Positions 1 through 5,552 of a DNA stretch of 7,137 nucleotides are shown here, in pieces; the stretch's first letter is position 1; each line of letters opens with the position of its first letter. The notes below the pieces were generated by a model. The model had not been told where the DNA came from, did not search any database, and worked only from the letters and a program-made list of their open reading frames with translations. The stretch is taken from positions 1-7,137 of the forward strand of contig JAFRNO010000023.1 of assembly GCA_017430155.1 (NCBI GenBank), given 5' to 3'. This DNA is from Kiritimatiellia bacterium (GTDB taxonomy: Bacteria; Verrucomicrobiota; Kiritimatiellia; RFP12; UBA1067). Made by a program: the position numbers and the translations under genes.

Positions 1-263
1 ACCGGAACGGTATCCGTACGGAGCTGTTTCGCGCCCTGTACGATGTAGTCTGCGTCGCCATGCGGCGCATTCCCGTCGCTCCAGTGCGCGCCGTTCACGA
101 ACGAACTGGGGTCCGAGGCAACGTCCGCCGTCTTCAGGGAGATGTAGTCCGTCAAGTCCGTGATGGTCTCGCCGAACGCCGCGCACGCGCACGCCATGCA
201 GCAAGCGAGAACTCGGTCCAATGCGTTAGACGCACCAAAACGGTTGATTTTGATTCTCTTCAT
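1..263 (-). CDS. Secreted protein of unknown function, N-terminal part only (autotransporter/passenger-like)
   Basis: The frame is open from an ATG at 261-263 to the left window edge (87 full codons), so the C-terminus is missing. The start is supported by a ribosome binding site, GAGAGGA (complement of 271-277), 7 bases upstream, and by a promoter further up. The product opens with a basic stretch (MKRIKINR), then a hydrophobic segment at about residues 18-30 that is unusually rich in cysteine (four Cys at 21, 22, 25 and 27), ending AAFG; this reads as a Sec signal peptide. The mature start contains an NGAHWSDGNAPHGDADYIV stretch at about 57-75. In my memory this 'W-S-D-G-x-x-P' then 'D-Y-x-V' arrangement is common near the N-terminus of large beta-helical, autotransporter-like surface proteins of Kiritimatiellota and Lentisphaerota. 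Family assignment is therefore tentative. It is transcribed in the same direction as the large cytochrome gene but appears to have its own promoter. Confidence 0.72.
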   Translation of the reverse strand, partial: MKRIKINRFGASNALDRVLACCMACACAAFGETITDLTDYISLKTADVASDPSSFVNGAHWSDGNAPHGDADYIVQGAKQLRTDTVP

Positions 264-270
264 TGTTGAG

Positions 271-277
271 TCCTCTC
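271..277 (-). promoter_or_regulatory. Ribosome binding site of the left-end secreted protein gene
   Basis: On the minus strand this reads GAGAGGA, 7 bases ahead of the ATG at 263. It is a good Shine-Dalgarno match and fixes the start of an otherwise unrecognised gene. Confidence 0.7.
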
Positions 278-314
278 GCCTTTCCATGAAATCGCCAAAA
301 CCTCTCTGCTGGAG

Positions 315-343
315 AGTATAGCAAAACGCGGCCCAACGGGCAA
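315..343 (-). promoter_or_regulatory. Sigma-70-type promoter for the left-end secreted protein gene
   Basis: On the minus strand a -35-like TTGCCC (complement of 338-343) is followed after exactly 17 bases by TATACT (complement of 315-320). A TG dinucleotide one base before the -10 (TGCTATACT) makes it an extended -10. Transcription would begin near 308, giving a leader of about 45 bases. The spacer carries a GCCC-AAC-GGGC palindrome (331-341) that overlaps the -35, and a CTCTC/GAGAG inverted repeat (302-316) overlaps the predicted start point. Either could be an operator, but both are short enough to be chance. Prediction from sequence only. Confidence 0.6.
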
Positions 344-388
344 ATGGACATCACTTCATCTGGAAAATGCCGCAGTTGCCAATGTAAA

Positions 389-430
389 GGACTGAAGACG
401 GAGGACTGAAGGCAGAGGGCTGGGTGATGC
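389..430. repeat. Degenerate 14-base tandem repeat, about three units
   Basis: Units at 389-402 (GGACTGAAGACGGA) and 403-416 (GGACTGAAGGCAGA) match at 12 of 14 positions. A third, much decayed unit follows at 417-430 (GGGCTGGGTGATGC). It lies in the gap between the stop of the large cytochrome gene and the promoter of the next gene. I recognise similar ACTGAAG-type short tandem arrays from intergenic DNA of Planctomycetes and Verrucomicrobia, but this is memory and was not searched. I see no Rho-independent terminator in 344-444. Confidence 0.6.
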
Positions 431-444
431 ATACAACGAGGAAG

Positions 445-3400
445 TCACTTTGACGAGACGGCAACGCGGAAGCCGACGTCGAACGGACGCATCCACGCGG
501 GATATCCCCAGCGCATGAGCGCGCGGTGCGGACGGTCGTTGAAGCTGCCGCCGCAAACGACCTTGCGCGCCACGCCGTCGGTGAACGTCGCGTCCGTGGA
601 CGTCCATTCCGCCGCGTTGCCGAACATGTCCCTGAGCCCCCATGCGTTCGCGCGATAGGAACCGGCCTGGGCGAGATGCAGGACGCCGTCGTCGAAGCGC
701 TCGTCCTTCAACTCCCAGTCGAGATAGGCTGACGGATTGGGAATGGGCTTGGGGTTGATGCCGTCCACGGCGAGTTCGCGGCGCGTCACGTCGGCGAAGT
801 TCGCGAACGCGCCGTAGTCCGCGTCCATCCCGCCCCAGGAGAACGGCGTCCCGGCGCCCGCGCGCGCGGCCCAGAGCCATTCCGCCTCGGTGGGCAGGCG
901 CACCTCGCGGCCGGTCTTCTTGGACAGCCAGCGGCAGAACGCCTCCGCCTTTTCATGCGAGATGCGCACGGCGGGGAAGTTGACCGCCCCCGGAGATCCG
1001 AACACGGGATCGTCGTTCATGTAGTAGCCGCGCTTCACCTGGTCCTTGTAGTGCATGTCATACACGCCGTTGTCGAAGGACGGATCGAACGCGCGGTACT
1101 GCGCGACCGTGATCTCCGTCTCCGCGAGGAGGAAGGGCTTGAAGGCGGACGAACCGGGAACCGGCTTCAGGGAGATCTGCGCGCCGTTGCCGAGATCCAG
1201 CACCTCGCCGGACGCGGGCGCGGATGCGCCGGGGACGATTCCCGCAAGCGGGTCGAACGCGGACGCGAGGCGGTCCGCCGCGGCGTCGGACGCCTTCGGC
1301 CTCTCGAACGACGCCTTCCTGTAGGGATTCACCACCTTCTCCGCGTCGAAGAAGTCGTTGGCGACCTGCTCGGCAAGCTGGCGGCGGCGCTTGAGGTTGT
1401 GCGGGTCGGGCTGGCCCGTCTCAGACCATGTGCCGTAGAACGGCACGTTCATGTTCATCCACGCGAGAATTCGGTCCCCTTCCTCCTTCGAGAGACGCAC
1501 GCCGTGGTGGCCGCGCACGATCCGCTGCCAGAGCTCGGACGTGTCGGCATGGAACTCGCCGGGCGTGAGGAGGTGGTAGTCCCCTTCCGGACCGTTGCGC
1601 CGCACGTAGGGGTGCAGCGCGTCATAGACTTCGCGCGGTTTGCCGGCGAACTTCGGCAGGAGCTGGCCGATCGCGTTCTTCTTGGCGGGGGAGCCGTCGT
1701 GGCAACCCGAGCAGCGGCGCTCGATCACGTTCAGCGTCTCGCGCTCGAAGGCGAAGCCACGGCGCGGGCCGTACCAGGGCTTGATCTTCTGCGGCAGCTT
1801 GTAGGACGCCTGCGTGCGCGTCCCCGCCGGCGGCGCGACGTTCTGGTCCTGATGGCACCCGAGGCAGGACAGCGTCTCGCCGGGCATGGCGGCGAACCAG
1901 CTGCGCATTTCCTGCAGGTGCTTGCCCTCGGCGTCCAGCGGCTGGATGGCGATCGGCACATTGGCCGGGCACTCGAAGAGAACGCTGCCGTCCTCCTCCA
2001 CGTCCACCTCGCCAATCACCACGCGCACGTCCCACGGGCCTTCCATGCCGATGCAGTAGTGTCCGCCGCATTCCTTGCCATGATTCATGTAGGAACAATA
2101 TTCGTAGTTGAAGAGACGGAGTTTCTTCACGGCGCCCTTCGGAACGCCGGCGAGGCCGGGGCCGTCGTAGACCGAGACGATGTTCACGCGGGCCGTCTTC
2201 TGCGATTCGTCCACGCGCGGAGCGACTTCGAAGGGCTTCTCCCGCTTCTCGATCGGCAACGGCTCCAGGTAGTTGACCGAATCGTCGGCGGAGACGAGGA
2301 GCGGGTACTGGTTGTCGAACACGTCGACGTAGGCGATGAAGAAGTGCTTGGCGCAGGAGTAGTCCTGCATCGCCACGAGCGCGCCCTCGTCCGAAAGCGG
2401 ATACGGATGGAGGAAGAACTGGCGCGCGTCGTTCACGAGGCGGTCCGCCGTGACGTTCTCCACCGGCTTGCCCCAGCCGGGGAGCTTCTGCACCGCGCCG
2501 GACGTCTCGCGGCGGCCCTTCGCGACGTCGAAGAGCACGAGCTCGCCCTTGCGGCTCACGCCGTGGTGGCCGGTGACGACGCCCATGAACTTGGTGGAGG
2601 ACCCGGGAATGGGCTTCGCGTAGAAGAGGGAGTTGGGCCAATAGGAGTTGGAGCCGTAGTACTCCTGCTGGTCGCTGCCGTCCGGGTTCATCGTCATCAG
2701 GATGCGCGCGAAGTAATGGGCGGAGTCGGTGTACTCCCACCGCAGGTAGAGACAGCGTCCGTTGGGAAGCATCACGGGATGCCAGTTGTTGTCCTGGTCG
2801 AACGAGATGCGGCGGAGGCGTCCGTCCGCATAGCGCAGCATGAGGTTGCCGACGTGGTCGGCGCCGCCCACGCAGGGCACCCCCTGGAATCCGACGGTCC
2901 CCATGAGAAACATCTTGCCGTCGGGGAGGTACATGGGATCGTAGTAGTCGATGTCGGGGGTGTCCGTGGGCGTGATCTCGCGGAGCCGTCCGGGGGCGGA
3001 CAGGTCCATCTCCGCCACGCACCATCCGCTTTCGCCGATGCCCCCGTGGGCGCCGTTGCGCGGTGCGCGGCGTCCCGTGGCCGCCTCGGCGAGCTTGCGG
3101 GTCGAGAAGGCCACCTTCGTGAGGTCCCAGTCGAGCGCCACGTCGCCGATGAACGAGTCGCTTTCGTGCAGCGTGCGCTCGGCGGTGGAGCCGTCCGGGG
3201 CGAGCGTCACGCGCACGAGGGCGTTCGAGTAGCCGCTCACGGGCACGCTGGTGTTGCCCTGCCAGTTCTGTGGCAGCCCGAGCGCGTTGCCGTCGCCGCG
3301 GCGGATGGCGAGGAAGTCGGAGAACCGGCGAAAGGCAGGCAGGCGCAGGAAGACCTTCTTGGAGAGGCGGTCCGCCGCCGCGGCGTCAACGGGCGAGACG

Positions 3401-4110
3401 CCCGTTGTCCCAGTGGTAGGGCGGGGCGTCCTCGACCCGCCGTTCATGCGGGCGAGTTCGGCAAGGAGCGCGGCCTTGTCGGGGAACAGCGACGGGTACT
3501 TGTCGGCGTAGGCGTTGATGGCGCGCACCATCGCCTCCGGGTTGAAGAGGCTCTTCACGAGATGGAGGCGCATGTCCTTCGGCGGCGGCGGCAGGGGGGC
3601 GGACACGCGGTTGCCGAGGACCTTGTATTCGGGAAGCGTCTGTCCCAGCATGTCGTGGTCGGAGAACTCGACGCCCGCGTCGTAGTCGACCTGCCCGTCG
3701 GTGTTCCAGATGCGGTGGTGCCACACGATCTTCCGGTTTTTGTCGAGGAGGAAGATGCGCGCGCCGTAGAGGTCGAACTCCTCGCCCGGCTTGCGGGACG
3801 GCCGGATGCGCACGACGGAGATCGGACGGTTCGTGTGGAAGTTCACCTCCATCCACGGCGTGTCGACGCGGCGCACGTCCGTCTCGCGGCGGATGGTGAA
3901 CGCGGGGTTCTTCTCGACGTTGTTGTGGTGTTCGGCGGGGCCGCACACGTCGAAGACGCGCCAGGAGAGCGATTTGCCGGGGCCGGGGTTGTCCACCACG
4001 AGATACCACGCGCGTGTGTAGAAGTCGCCGAAGTCCTTCGCGGCGAAGGCCGTTCCCGACACCGCAAGGACGGCCGCGACAAGGGCGGAGATGAGGGTTT
4101 TCGTCTGCAT
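445..4110 (-). CDS. Exported dihaem c-type cytochrome, hydrazine-synthase-alpha-like, with C-terminal SUMF1/FGE-like domain
   Basis: 1221 residues. The ATG at 4110 has AAGGA (complement of 4118-4122) 7 bases upstream. Residues 1-24 are a classic Sec signal peptide ending AFAA. Residues ~45-150 resemble a discoidin/F5-8C-like beta-sandwich (DVCGPAEHHNN; WMEVNFHTNRPISVVRIR). Residues ~320-620 look like a beta-propeller (YYDPMYLPDGK, NWHPVMLPNG, TGHHGVSRKGE). Residues ~640-755 resemble the middle domain of the hydrazine synthase alpha family (VDVEEDGSV..PANVPI..QPLDAEGKHLQEMRSW) and end in a haem c site, C749-LG-CH753. A second site, C800-SG-CH804, follows. Residues ~965-1221 are a SUMF1/FGE-sulfatase-like domain (RLPTEAEW 1071-1078, GNAAEWTSTD 1164-1173, VGFRVA at the end) that lacks the catalytic cysteine pair of true formylglycine-generating enzymes. 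Homologues in the PVC group are usually labelled 'SUMF1/EgtB/PvdO family'; their reaction is unknown. Periplasmic or outer-face redox role is inferred; hydrazine synthesis is not implied, since no other hydrazine synthase subunit is present. Residues ~224-241 are encoded by an inserted repeat. The promoter is at 4140-4168. Confidence 0.88.
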   Translation of the reverse strand: MQTKTLISALVAAVLAVSGTAFAAKDFGDFYTRAWYLVVDNPGPGKSLSWRVFDVCGPAEHHNNVEKNPAFTIRRETDVRRVDTPWMEVNFHTNRPISVVRIRPSRKPGEEFDLYGARIFLLDKNRKIVWHHRIWNTDGQVDYDAGVEFSDHDMLGQTLPEYKVLGNRVSAPLPPPPKDMRLHLVKSLFNPEAMVRAINAYADKYPSLFPDKAALLAELARMNGGSRTPRPTTGTTGVSPVDAAAADRLSKKVFLRLPAFRRFSDFLAIRRGDGNALGLPQNWQGNTSVPVSGYSNALVRVTLAPDGSTAERTLHESDSFIGDVALDWDLTKVAFSTRKLAEAATGRRAPRNGAHGGIGESGWCVAEMDLSAPGRLREITPTDTPDIDYYDPMYLPDGKMFLMGTVGFQGVPCVGGADHVGNLMLRYADGRLRRISFDQDNNWHPVMLPNGRCLYLRWEYTDSAHYFARILMTMNPDGSDQQEYYGSNSYWPNSLFYAKPIPGSSTKFMGVVTGHHGVSRKGELVLFDVAKGRRETSGAVQKLPGWGKPVENVTADRLVNDARQFFLHPYPLSDEGALVAMQDYSCAKHFFIAYVDVFDNQYPLLVSADDSVNYLEPLPIEKREKPFEVAPRVDESQKTARVNIVSVYDGPGLAGVPKGAVKKLRLFNYEYCSYMNHGKECGGHYCIGMEGPWDVRVVIGEVDVEEDGSVLFECPANVPIAIQPLDAEGKHLQEMRSWFAAMPGETLSCLGCHQDQNVAPPAGTRTQASYKLPQKIKPWYGPRRGFAFERETLNVIERRCSGCHDGSPAKKNAIGQLLPKFAGKPREVYDALHPYVRRNGPEGDYHLLTPGEFHADTSELWQRIVRGHHGVRLSKEEGDRILAWMNMNVPFYGTWSETGQPDPHNLKRRRQLAEQVANDFFDAEKVVNPYRKASFERPKASDAAADRLASAFDPLAGIVPGASAPASGEVLDLGNGAQISLKPVPGSSAFKPFLLAETEITVAQYRAFDPSFDNGVYDMHYKDQVKRGYYMNDDPVFGSPGAVNFPAVRISHEKAEAFCRWLSKKTGREVRLPTEAEWLWAARAGAGTPFSWGGMDADYGAFANFADVTRRELAVDGINPKPIPNPSAYLDWELKDERFDDGVLHLAQAGSYRANAWGLRDMFGNAAEWTSTDATFTDGVARKVVCGGSFNDRPHRALMRWGYPAWMRPFDVGFRVAVSSK
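3389..3442. repeat. Composite dispersed palindromic repeat inserted in frame in the cytochrome gene
   Basis: Two adjacent hairpins. The first, at 3389-3405, is a perfect 7-base stem with a 3-base loop (ACGGGCG-AGA-CGCCCGT) followed by TGTCCCAG; 3389-3413 matches 4218-4242 at 24 of 25 bases in the same orientation. The second, at 3420-3441, pairs GGCGGG (3420-3425) with CCCGCC (3436-3441) around a 10-base loop. On the coding (minus) strand the segment translates to about residues 224-241 of the cytochrome (GGSRTPRPTTGTTGVSPV), a Thr/Pro/Gly-rich stretch unlike the flanking sequence and lying in the linker between the N-terminal domain and the propeller. The reading frame is kept. The translated strings GTTGVSPV and, on the other strand, GRGVLDPP are familiar to me from many PVC-group predicted proteins, which suggests a REP-like element rather than domain sequence. 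Confidence 0.78.
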
Positions 4111-4139
4111 GGCGTTTCCTTTCTTGCCTGTGGGGCTGA

Positions 4140-4168
4140 ATCATACCATGCCGCCGCCCTCCCGTCAA
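4140..4168 (-). promoter_or_regulatory. Strong sigma-70-type promoter for the dihaem cytochrome gene
   Basis: On the minus strand TTGACG (complement of 4163-4168, 5 of 6 to consensus) is followed after 17 bases by TATGAT (complement of 4140-4145, 5 of 6), with a TG one base upstream of the -10 (TGGTATGAT). Transcription would start near 4133, leaving a leader of about 22 bases that contains the AAGGA ribosome binding site. This is the best promoter match in the window. Confidence 0.75.
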
Positions 4169-4217
4169 GTCGCCGAAAAACGAATCACAGGACAGGAGGG
4201 AACACGGCGTTGCAGCG

Positions 4218-4242
4218 ACGGGCAAGACGCCCGTTGTCCCAG
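4218..4242. repeat. Second copy of the dispersed palindromic repeat (intergenic)
   Basis: Same orientation as 3389-3413 and identical except for one base (G to A at 4224), which shortens the perfect stem to 6 bases (ACGGGC, 4218-4223; GCCCGT, 4229-4234). Only the first hairpin of the composite element is recognisable here; what follows (GGCGAAGCC) does not match the second hairpin. Read through in the rarA frame it gives DGQDARCP, the signature I associate with this repeat family, which argues against the upstream in-frame extension of rarA being coding. Its TTGTCC (4234-4239) sits where a -35 box for rarA would be. Confidence 0.78.
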
Positions 4243-4264
4243 GCGAAGCCTAGTGTGCTATAAT
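4234..4264 (+). promoter_or_regulatory. Extended -10 promoter of rarA, predicted leaderless
   Basis: A consensus TATAAT at 4259-4264 preceded by TGC gives a perfect extended -10 (TGCTATAAT). A weak -35-like TTGTCC lies at 4234-4239 with a long 19-base spacer; an extended -10 can work without a good -35. Transcription would start about 7 bases after the box, at or within a base or two of the rarA ATG at 4271. Consistently, the bases just before that ATG (ATATCGGC) contain no Shine-Dalgarno sequence. Leaderless initiation is inferred. Confidence 0.65.
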
Positions 4265-4270
4265 ATCGGC

Positions 4271-5548
4271 ATGTCGTTCTCACCATCAGAGCCGCTTGCG
4301 GCGCGCATGCGGCCGCGCACGCTCGAGGAGGTCGCCGGACAGGCGCACATCCTCGGGCCCGGCAAGCTTCTCCGCCGCGTCATCGAGGCGGACCGCCTCA
4401 CGAACATCATCCTCTTCGGCCCGCCCGGCTGCGGCAAGACCACGCTCGCGGAGGTGATCGCCCGCACCACGCAGCGCAAGTTCGTGCGCTGCTCGGGCGT
4501 CGTCTCCAACGTCGCCGACATCCGCCAGGTGTGCGACCGCGCCCGCAACGAGCTCGGCGGCATGGGCACGATCCTCTTCATCGACGAGATCCACCGCTTC
4601 AACAAGGCCCAGCAGGACGTGTTGCTCCCGTACGTGGAGGACGGCACGGTCATCCTGATCGGCGCGACGACGCACAACCCGTCCATGTTCGTGAACACGC
4701 CGCTCACCTCCCGCTCGCTCGTGTTCCAGCTCAAGCCGCTCGCGCCCGCGGACGTGGCCGCCCTTCTCGACCGCGCGCTCGCCGACCCCGAACGCGGCTA
4801 CGGCAAGGTGCCCACGGCGCTCGACGCCGACGCGCGGCAGTTCCTCTCCGAAATCTGCGACGGCGACGGACGCCACGCGCTCACCGCCCTCGAGGTGGCG
4901 GTGCGGTCCACCCCCGCCTCTTCCGACGGCGTGATCCACCTCACGCTCGACGTGATCCAGGAATGCGTCCAGCGCCGCCAGGTGCAGTACGACAAGAAGG
5001 AGGACGGCCACTACGACACGATCAGCGCGTTCATCAAGTCCGTGCGCGGCTCCGACCCCGACGCCGCCATCTACTGGCTCGCGAAGATGCTCGTCGCGGG
5101 CGAGGACCCGCGCTTCATCGCGCGCCGCCTCGTGATCCTCGCCTCGGAGGACATCGGGAACGCCGACCCGCGCGGACTCACCATCGCCGTGGCCGCGCTC
5201 CAGACGGTCGAGTTCATCGGCATGCCCGAGGCGCGCATCACGCTCGCGCAGGCCACCACCTACCTCGCGACCGCGCCGAAGTCGAACCGCTCCTACGAGG
5301 CCATCGGGAAAGCCATCCACGACGTCGAGACCGGCGCCGTGCAGCCCGTCCCGGAACACCTCAAGAACGTCCACGTGAAGGCCGTCGGCGCCGAGGAGAA
5401 CGACGGCTACAAATACCCTCACACCTACGCGGGCGCTTGGGTGGAGCAGTCCTACCTGCGCATCCCGGAGACCTACTACATCCCCTCGGACCAGGGCTAC
5501 GAAGCCACGATCGCAAAGCGCATGGAAGCCCTCCGCGGTCACCGCTGA
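4271..5548 (+). CDS. rarA: Replication-associated recombination protein A (RarA/MgsA), AAA+ ATPase
   Basis: 425 residues, close to the roughly 440-450 of E. coli RarA. RarA is a cytosolic homotetrameric clamp-loader-like ATPase that acts at stalled or gapped replication forks (family knowledge). The N-terminus has the family signature PLAARMRPRTLEEVAGQ (8-24). Walker A is GPPGCGKT (50-57), Walker B is ILFIDEIH (101-108), sensor 1 is GATTHNPS (131-138), and SR at 147-148 is the probable arginine finger. GDGRHALTALE (about 195-205) is the sensor 2/lid region. The C-terminal tetramerisation part is well conserved (DTISAFIKSVRGSDPDAAIYW, then ARRLVILASEDIGNADP, then MPEARITLAQATTYLA). The His in GATTHNP replaces the Glu of E. 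coli; I recall this variant from planctomycete relatives. ATG 4271 is chosen over in-frame ATGs at 4091 and 4148 because homology begins here, the upstream frame is repeat DNA, and the promoter lies inside it. It ends 4 bases from the convergent miaB. Confidence 0.96.
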   Translation: MSFSPSEPLAARMRPRTLEEVAGQAHILGPGKLLRRVIEADRLTNIILFGPPGCGKTTLAEVIARTTQRKFVRCSGVVSNVADIRQVCDRARNELGGMGTILFIDEIHRFNKAQQDVLLPYVEDGTVILIGATTHNPSMFVNTPLTSRSLVFQLKPLAPADVAALLDRALADPERGYGKVPTALDADARQFLSEICDGDGRHALTALEVAVRSTPASSDGVIHLTLDVIQECVQRRQVQYDKKEDGHYDTISAFIKSVRGSDPDAAIYWLAKMLVAGEDPRFIARRLVILASEDIGNADPRGLTIAVAALQTVEFIGMPEARITLAQATTYLATAPKSNRSYEAIGKAIHDVETGAVQPVPEHLKNVHVKAVGAEENDGYKYPHTYAGAWVEQSYLRIPETYYIPSDQGYEATIAKRMEALRGHR

Positions 5549-5552
5549 CGCG

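Noticed and set aside
190..210. Lipobox in the left-end secreted protein (VLAC at residues 18-21)
   Set aside because: The residues before this cysteine include D16 and R17 and no hydrophobic core, so a lipoprotein signal is unlikely; the hydrophobic segment follows the cysteine instead.
331..343. GCCCGTTG on the minus strand at the left promoter as a third copy of the dispersed repeat
   Set aside because: Only 8 bases match the 25-base core, and the position relative to the -10 differs from that at rarA; chance is sufficient.
1495..2575. Repeated GHHGV motif in the cytochrome (residues 514-518 and 867-871) as an internal duplication
   Set aside because: The surrounding residues do not align, and each looks like a motif of its own domain; one could still provide a haem ligand, but this cannot be told from sequence alone.
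445..4110. Evidence for anammox or hydrazine metabolism
   Set aside because: Only an alpha-like domain architecture is present; the beta/gamma subunits and hydrazine dehydrogenase are not in the window, and similar proteins occur widely in non-anammox PVC bacteria.
955..4263. A 1102-codon open frame on the plus strand antisense to the cytochrome gene
   Set aside because: High GC with strong third-position bias leaves the opposite strand open. The translation is a low-complexity run of V, H, R, E, A and G with no recognisable domain, whereas the minus-strand product has a signal peptide, two haem motifs and conserved domains.
4091..4270. Upstream starts for rarA at ATG 4091 or 4148
   Set aside because: The extension would overlap the cytochrome start, contains the dispersed repeat and the extended -10 box, and has no similarity to RarA, whose family homology begins at 4271.
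5535..5545. GCGGTCACCGC palindrome at the end of rarA as a bidirectional terminator
   Set aside because: It has a one-base centre and no following T-run, and it lies in coding sequence, so it cannot form a normal terminator hairpin.
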